DNA of 64,000 nucleotides, taken from positions 115,579,949-115,643,948 of the forward strand of contig JBCFYV010000012.1 in the NCBI GenBank assembly GCA_039000515.1, written 5' to 3'. The notes below the pieces were generated by a model. It was not told the origin of the DNA, did no database searches, and saw nothing but the letters and a program-made list of their open reading frames with translations. This document shows, piece after piece, positions 57,530 through 64,000 of this stretch; within the stretch, counting starts at the first letter, position 1, and every line of letters begins with the position of its first letter. The position numbers and the translations under genes are program-made. The stretch is from Timema cristinae (Eukaryota > Arthropoda > Insecta > Phasmatodea > Timematidae).

Positions 57530-58340
57530 GCCGGAGGTGCTCAAGCCCCGCTGTTTATATTTTGAGGGGTCTGAGACGCCCTCAACGGGGCCCCCCCATC
57601 CAATATTTCCCCCGTATATTCAGAATTCATGTATAAAAATATTTCAAATGAGAACCACTACAAATACCTTCTATTATTTATTATTATTATTATTATAATA
57701 ATAATAACACCGCGTCTTACTACCCGTTCGGCTTATACGCACTTACGCTAATGTGTAATGGTAGGGTGATTGTGAGATGAAATGGAGGACCTACAGTTTA
57801 ACGTGGGATCCGAACCACGGTGGAGGCCTGGCATCCCCACATTCACAAGATGTCTTGTCAGAGGTGAAGGAAGGGTTTGGAAATCAGATAAATCTGTGCC
57901 GGGACCTAGGATTGAACCCCGGACCCCAGTACTGAAGTCCAACACCTTACCCTAGACCACCAGGTCACCAATATCTTCTAAGAACATTCAATTTTTCAAA
58001 ACATTTCCGGTAGCCTCCAAATATCTTCTAAAGGCATTGGTTACAAAAAGTAAAAAGTGAGAACCACTCAAATAGCTCTAAAGACATTTGATTTTTTTAA
58101 ATATATCCGGTAGAGGCTTACTCCATATAGCTTATAAGGACATCCCATTTTTAAAACATTTCCGGTAAGGTCCGCTCCAAACATCTTCTAAGGCATCTAA
58201 TTTTCAAAAATATTTCAAGTGAGAACCAATCTAAATATCTTATAAAGCATTAAAAAATAATAAAAAATTTGTACGGGGAGGATCAATTAAAAAAAAAATC
58301 TTCTAGAGTCATCTAATTTTCAAAATAACTATTATGTTTG
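57530..58340. repeat. Array of ~65-base degenerate units, interrupted by SINE-1
   Basis: Starts with a G/C-rich head (GGGGCCGGAGGTGCTC) and continues as units around ATCTTCTAAAGGCATCTAAT and ACATTTCCGGTAAGGTCC. It has the same architecture as the element at 40514. A SINE-1 copy is inserted at 57709-57969. Confidence 0.5.
57709..57969 (-). mobile_element. SINE-1
   Basis: Minus-strand near full-length copy with a TTATTATTAT run to its left, inserted into a ~65-base unit array. Confidence 0.85.
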
Positions 58341-59262
58341 GATCGCCACCCCTTTTCCAACGAACAATGTCAAAGTTATTTATTTCACTTGTAAGTAGTG
58401 TTATCACTAAGGACTGAAACTATCACTCCCCAGTGTCCAAGGACTCAACCTGAATTAAGGAGTGCAGTGATAATACCGTAGGACGAAGTGTCTGTTGTTT
58501 GTTTGTTTACCTTGTCTGTGACCGAGGTCAACATCCCTATCAAGTTCAGGGCCGTTTTAAGAAAAGGTGAGTCGGGGCAAAAAAAGATGAGGCCTCCTCT
58601 TTGTACGGCAGTTTTTTTAGTTTTAATGCACTAACACGTTATAATATATTGATATGTACTCGGTATTTATGTTACTTAATAATTTCTAGTGTTTTATGAA
58701 GTATTGATCAACTCAATAAATGACTACTTTAATAAACGCAAACAATCAATCCAATTAAGTTAACAAAAGTAAATTCCTCCTTGCACCGTTAGTTTTCTTT
58801 GGACTGACAGCGGTAGTACAATGGTGACGTATTCTATTGTACTGCAGCACATTATTAAAATAACGTAAATATTAAATTACATAAAGTTTGGGTTTTCAGG
58901 AATCTGGGATGGAATCCTATCACTAAGCGAATACTTATTGCTGTTAATTATCTGTACACTATTTGATGGGAAATTTAGAATAATAACTGTAATTGAATTT
59001 AATAATATTTGGAAGAAATGTGGCCCCCTTTGAATGTGAGGACCTGGGCAATTTGCCCCCCTTGCCTTCCTCTAGACGCAGACCTGAGTGTAACTATGAG
59101 AATAGCCTGGATGGGCAGTAAGACGCGGAACATGGTAACGAATGTTGGCTACCCCTGTGTGTTGACAAAGTACTTGGCTCGTCGTTAGCGAGGTCCTAAT
59201 GAACTTTACCCACGTCGCGAGGATATCTGACCAGTTTCATCTTGAAAACCTCTTCAAGTTGT
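58341..59262. other. No gene seen
   Basis: Mixed sequence with no stable reading frame and no repeat ends that I could pair. Confidence 0.45.
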
Positions 59263-59530
59263 AACCAGCCCCATGGTGTGGTGGTCACTGAATCTGGCTA
59301 CGGACCCAGGGGTCCCAAATTTGATTACCAGCTGGTAGGTACTTTGGGTAATTTTTTTTTACCGAAAGAGGAGTTACCCCAACGGTCACCAGGGTTTGGT
59401 TAGTTAGGCTTTAGTTAGGTTTAAGTGTTTCAACTGGTTCCACACTCTCATACTCACTATCACCCTCATAATCACTATCACCTCATACTCCCTATCACCA
59501 ACCTACTCACTATCACACTAAACAGTCGCG
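59263..59530 (+). mobile_element. SINE-3 with CTCACTATCACC tail
   Basis: tRNA-like head CCATGGTGTGGTGGTCACTG. The body contains GGTCACCAGGGTTTGGTTAG and TTAGGCTTTAGTTAGGT. The tail is built of imperfect CTCATACTCACTATCACC units. Unrelated in body and tail to SINE-1/2. Confidence 0.7.
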
Positions 59531-59974
59531 TGTGTGTTAACAGGGCACCGATAAATTCTTTCCCTACTCTAGAATGGATGTGTCCAGTTTTGGTGAACTT
59601 TTGGCTCTAGTTGGACGATCAATTTCTCAGCAGGACAGCAATTGTAAAGGAGCATGGTCGAACGATAGATTGGCACTATATGCGGTATTTGTTCCAAAAC
59701 TAGACTGAAGTCATGGGTTGGTCCAAGCACAATCTGGTGAGCAACGACAGAACTGTCGCCGGTGCACACAGCTCTATCTGTTTACATTAGGCGCATCAAA
59801 GTCGTAAGGCAACTAAGTCGTCGCAATGTTGTGGCGCTCCGCAACTCTTCAACCGCTGAAACACAGATTTGTCGTGTTGTTACCTGTTCACACACTTACA
59901 TTCAAACTTATTGAACACATTAGTAACGACAAAAAAGGGTTTAGACATTTTACCGACTGTGTACACATAGCCTA

Positions 59975-60220
59975 TGGAGGTCAAATGGTCTAAGGAGTCA
60001 CTCTCGCAATAAACTGGGCTGCTGACGACGGGGAGAACGAGGTTTGAATCTCGGTCGGCAGCACTGAGGGTGGTTTTACCTAAACGGTTTTCCATCCTTC
60101 CTCCACGCCAATGAGATTGCACCTCCTCTAAATTAAACCTTCATAACCCCTAACTATTAGTGTAATTAGTACAAAGGCGTATCACCCGAACGGGTGGTAA
60201 AACGTGGTGCTTAAAAAAAC
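59975..60220 (+). mobile_element. SINE-2
   Basis: Full-length copy with head GGAGGTCAAATGGTCTAAGG, B-box GGTTTGAATCTCGG and tail ACCCGAACGGGTGGTAAAAC. Confidence 0.8.
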
Positions 60221-61404
60221 GATTGTACAAAGTGCGAATCAAATACAATTCTTAAATATTTGATGGTGAAACTTACGTAAGACAAGCAGGAGAAATTACG
60301 TGGGTGGGATTTGGCTCGTGATTGGTCGGCGAAAGGGGCACATCACCCCTCTATAGTTCGGAAGTTGTGGCGGATAATGCTTTCATAAACATTGCAACAG
60401 TGGGAGGAAAGATAAATAAGTGCGAACTTTGAAGCGAATGATCAAAATTTAAATAAAAACAATATATTGTTGTTTTCTCTAGAGGTTTCCAGCCTGGGAT
60501 CCGCCCGAAAAGTCCTCCAGTGGAGCAGCGTTTTTTCAATCCGGGCTCCGACATAGTTTCCTCAAGCTCCGTGACAATTGTGTCAATAATAAGGATTGCT
60601 TTTTTAAAAAAAATCTGAATAAAGGACATTTGCTAAAGGCGCAGCTACAACCAAGGAAACTCATGTGGGTTTACCAAATGGGGGTAGGGGGTGGAGAAGT
60701 GGGGGGGAGTGGAGTCCCAATTGCCGGGGGCTTGGCACCCCCCATCCTTGTTAGAAAATTTCAAGAATATAACCTTGTGGGGGAGGGGGCGGGGATTTTA
60801 GAGCATCTGAACATAATTTTGTGCTATGAGTTTCTTGAGTCAATTTTAGCAACAAAAAAAAAGTTTATGAAAATTTAATTGTCGCTGAACCCATTGAAAA
60901 GAAACATATTTTTCACAAGTTTATTGAAAAGAATAAAATGAAAATAAAGTGGTTAAAGATGGAATAGAAGGAAATCCACATTTTATAATTTTTATCTTTG
61001 TTAACTCAGATATTGATGAGTCAAAGTTGTTGATAGAAAATTTTAGACAAATCCCAAATAAACAATTTTGAACTTTTCATCAAAATTAACACACACATAC
61101 ACACATAAAAAAGAATAAATATTGCAGAGTGATAAACATTTGATATTTTTCGCTTGTTTTATAGTTGTAAAATTTAACTGTCTTTATTGAATGTTCATAA
61201 TTTTAGTGTAAACAATTTGATGAGGAATCGATCGTGCAATTTTTCTTCTTTGATTTAAAAAGTTTGGTAACCTCTGGTGTAGAAGTCCAATAACTACCCA
61301 TGAAAGTGGTTTGTAAACTTTTAGCCCCAATTTTTGTCTTTGAGAGCATCGCGAACCCTAAAAAACCTACAAGCATTAATATCCAAGTTTTTAAATTATT
61401 ATTT
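60221..61404. other. No gene seen
   Basis: A G-rich patch at 60680-60795 (GGGGGTAGGGGGTGGAG, CTTGGCACCCCCC) resembles the heads of the ~60-base-unit elements. The rest is AT-rich. Confidence 0.4.
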
Positions 61405-61560
61405 TCCCTAAATCTTAATACTCGTCCAGGCTATCCGTATTTAATTATGCTAGGCTAACTAGGGGGTAGTTAGAATCTAGTAGATGTAGAGAAACTATTT
61501 GGGAAAGTCTCACCTCAGTACAGTGGTCTGGCATTCAAAGTCTGACCCCCGTCAACGACA
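61405..61560 (-). repeat. SINE-2, very old
   Basis: Weak matches in order (CTCGTCCAGGCTATCCGTAT, AACTATTTGGGAAAGTCTCA, GACCCCCGTCAACGAC). Confidence 0.3.
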
Positions 61561-62134
61561 AACCAAATCGAACCAAACGAGCGTGACGTTAATCCCACCT
61601 GTCCCCCGATGCTTGTTTTAATTATTATAAATTGGGCCCGCGAAAATCTCTCACAGTTGGATAACCAAAAGGGACATCAGTAGTAGCTAAACAGTTTTTA
61701 TAATTTTCAACACTTACACTCTAACTTAATTTTGCACCACCCTATAATCATTAAGATCACTTAAAATAGTACATATAAAGCTATACCCTCAACAAGAAAT
61801 CGTGACCCCACACCAAATGGGGTCGTGACCTCTAAGCTAAGAATGCCAACTTATTGAATTGTTTTGTGATTCGAAATTTAAGATGCTATTTTATTCGATA
61901 CAATTTTTGGGACTTTTGATTACATCCTTCTCCAATGCACCCTGACACTTCCGTAAAAGCAAAAAGTACTCGATGCCATTTATCACCATTTATCAGTGCA
62001 AGACGACGTTCTCAGATCCTGTGACACATCAATAATAAAATATTTTTAAACAGACTTAGTGTTGGAACTATCCTCTGTTCACTCTAAGATTAGAAAACAG
62101 ACTGAAAGACATCAACCACTGCGTTATATGTTTT

Positions 62135-62370
62135 TTATTTAAAACCTAGTCTTACTAACTGTTCAGGTTATAAGCATATAAAATAATTACGTTAATTTGA
62201 TAGAGATGAGGAGGATTGAATTTAGAGGAAGTGTATCCATATTTGCGTGAAGCGAGAGTGAAAAAACCATTTAGGGAGAAAACATCCTCAATACACCGAC
62301 TGGTATTTGAGTCCCGGTCTCCGAGTAGTATGCAATCGAGTCTATTTTGAGTAGAGTAGTACCTTAGCTC
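62135..62370 (-). mobile_element. SINE-2
   Basis: Minus-strand copy: tail CCTAGTCTTACTAACTGTTC, body CCATATTTGCGTGAAGCGAG, then a decayed head. Confidence 0.7.
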
Positions 62371-62489
62371 CTTAAGAACTAGCTGAATTTTGAAATGGTC
62401 TAGTGCGGCACATCTTATTTACCATCCGTTTTTTAATGTACGTTCCTAAAATAAAAACCAGTTGAATAATATGAAAGGTAATTAATAAC

Positions 62490-62760
62490 AGACCCACTCA
62501 CTTCGGTGACCTTGTGGTCTAACGCGCTAATCTTGCAGTAGACTAGACTGTCAGTGACGGGGAGATAGAGGTTAGAATCCCGGTCGGGTGTACTGAGGGT
62601 GTTTTTTAAAAAAAAATTGTATTCCACTCTCCTTGCACGCAAATGCTGATAAACATCTTCTAAATATTATAAGCTTTTTAATTACTAAAAACTATTAGCG
62701 TAATTAGTACATAAGCGTACAACTCGAAGGGGAAATAAGACGCGTGCTAAAAAAAAAGCA
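62490..62760 (+). mobile_element. SINE-2
   Basis: Full-length plus-strand copy: head TCACTTCGGTGACCTTGTGG, body and tail AATAAGACGCGTGCTAAAAA. Confidence 0.78.
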
Positions 62761-63071
62761 TTTTCTTTTTTAACCACTCAAACGTGATGGACGTGTTCTT
62801 TGGTACTAAATAAAATGTAAAATCCCCTTCCCCCGTCTCGTTGAGTCAAAAATATCTCTGTTGGGTTATTCTCCCAAAGCTGCCAAGATTTCCAGACTTG
62901 AAAATGTTTTGCTGGCCCACTCCGGATGGATTTTTTTTTTTTTGACATCTAAGGGCGCCGTTTACTTGTGGTTAAATGTCCTCACACTGATGTATCCCTC
63001 ATGGAGATGTCAGTTTTGAAGTTTTAAGCCCACTAAAACAATACTCAATAAAACTATCTTGTATTATTCTG

Positions 63072-63243
63072 CTGTAACCCGTCTCGTGTGGTATAGCGGT
63101 CAGAGGTCCTGGCTGATGACGATCTAGTGGGACCCGGGGGAGTTTTCCTCGAAAGGAAAATAATTCCCAAGGTCACCAGAGTTTGGTTAATTAGGCTTTA
63201 GTTAGGTTAAGATCTTGATTGGCTCCACCCTATTATATTCACT
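63072..63243 (+). mobile_element. SINE-3, split by a TIR element
   Basis: Head GTCTCGTGTGGTATAGCGGT, body GGTCACCAGAGTTTGGTTAA and TTAGGCTTTAGTTAGGTTAA, then tail TATATTCACTATC. The tail continues at 63600 beyond a nested element. Confidence 0.7.
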
Positions 63244-63600
63244 ATCAAGGCCATATCCAGCCAATAATTTCAGTGAGGTGGGGGGGTGGGCACATCCCCT
63301 AATTGCTGGAAGCTAGAAAAAAAAACCTCTAGATTATAAACAGTTCTAGACGCTCTCTGAAGTGGATTTTTTCATGGTAAAATAACCCCATAAAAGGCCA
63401 AGGGCTAGGAAAATTTCTAGATATTTAACACCTCTAGAAACTCTCTGATGTGCTTTTAATGGTAACACAACCCCTTAATTTGTATTTGTATCTTAATTTT
63501 GAAATTGTTTAAACCATAAATAAAGCCATATATATTTTGTTCATAAAATTTCGCGGGGGGCTTGTACCCCCAAACCCCCACCTGATTACGGCCTTGTTCA
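63240..63600. mobile_element. TIR element nested in a SINE-3 tail
   Basis: Left end AAGGCCATATCCAGCC and right end (reverse complement) CAAGGCCGTAATCAGG form imperfect inverted repeats of about 18 bases. It is flanked by TTCACTATC on both sides, which may be a target duplication or may just reflect the repetitive SINE-3 tail. The interior holds CTCTAGA-type units as in the copy at 49002. Confidence 0.5.
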
Positions 63601-64000
63601 CTATCACTATCTCCTCATCTCATCGATACACGGGAAGTATGTACAGTACGATCAGTACATTCGGGCGTTCCATGGGCAACGCTGCATTAGTACCGGCTGA
63701 TTTGTTTGCGAAAGAGTAGATCTTTATTTCTAGCCATTTACTTTAATCTCAGGATTCTGAGAAATTTCGCGTGAAACGTCTTTGAACATCGTCTAACAAT
63801 ACCTTTCAAACATTTAAATATATATAAAACTGTTGGTGTACTAACTTAGCCTCAGTAGCTGTGTTGTTATACTAAAGACTGATGTAATTGTAATCTCAAG
63901 GTGAACGAAAGACAAGAAGTGATGAATAGTTTGACCCAACACAATCCTAACCTATTCTAGCCCAAACTTACCTAACTAACCTAGCACAACACGATCCTAA
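63601..64000. other. Window end, no gene
   Basis: A short SINE-3 tail to about 63625, then unique text. The last 80 bases have scattered CCTAA/CCTAAC words (complement of the insect telomere TTAGG) but no true array. Confidence 0.4.

Noticed and set aside
63930..64000. Interstitial telomere repeat
   Set aside because: CCTAA words are scattered and irregular, with no run of TTAGG units.

Overview
The window is eukaryotic nuclear DNA, almost certainly from an insect with a large, repeat-rich genome. It is AT-rich, has very sparse coding sequence, long introns with GT-AG borders, many tRNA-derived SINEs, MITEs, hAT and retroelement fossils, and one 100-base N gap. Two host genes can be read. 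The SINE-2 family's antisense reading frames resemble, from memory, spurious proteins deposited for stick insects (Timema). That is only a hint, and the species is not proven.

Gene 1 (minus strand, 25033-35468) encodes ribosomal protein eS10 (RpS10). It has a 36-nt non-coding first exon with a pyrimidine-rich TCT/TOP-type start, three DRE-like TATCGAT cores just upstream, and four coding exons. As assembled, the last exon is one base short (44 nt instead of 45), so the conserved Gly/Arg/Pro-rich C-terminus is out of frame. The stop codon of the expected frame overlaps a poly(A) signal. Gene 2 (plus strand, 48075-52072) encodes a 179-residue globin in three exons. Its introns sit at the two ancestral globin positions (B12.2 and G7.0). 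It has a possible N-myristoylation start, distal and proximal histidines, and Leu where CD1 Phe is expected. A non-coding first exon may lie near 44.4-44.6 kb.

Layout: 1-15 kb holds SINEs, a 61-bp satellite, a 19-bp minisatellite grown from a SINE tail, foldback MITEs and the assembly gap. 15-19.5 kb has 18-bp inverted ends about 4.2 kb apart around a ~140-bp tandem array, with one end duplicated as a 122-bp tandem. 22.3 kb has a Penelope-like reverse transcriptase fossil. 25-35.5 kb is RpS10, with SINEs, MITEs and LINE pieces in its introns. 34-37.8 kb has two opposed copies of a ~730-bp TIR element and a ~360-bp-arm palindrome around the RpS10 promoter. 38.9-40.1 kb has possible exons of an unrecognised gene. 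40.5-44.1 kb is a repeat-rich element split by a complete but dead hAT transposon with perfect 8-bp target duplications. 44.4-52.2 kb is the globin. 52-64 kb holds a 37-bp minisatellite, a TGACGTCA-bearing array, foldback MITEs and many SINEs.

The most notable structural observation is that SINE-1 and SINE-2 have different tRNA-like heads but the same 3' tail ending in GACGCGGTGCTAA plus TAA repeats. This suggests they share one LINE partner, which is not visible as an intact element here.
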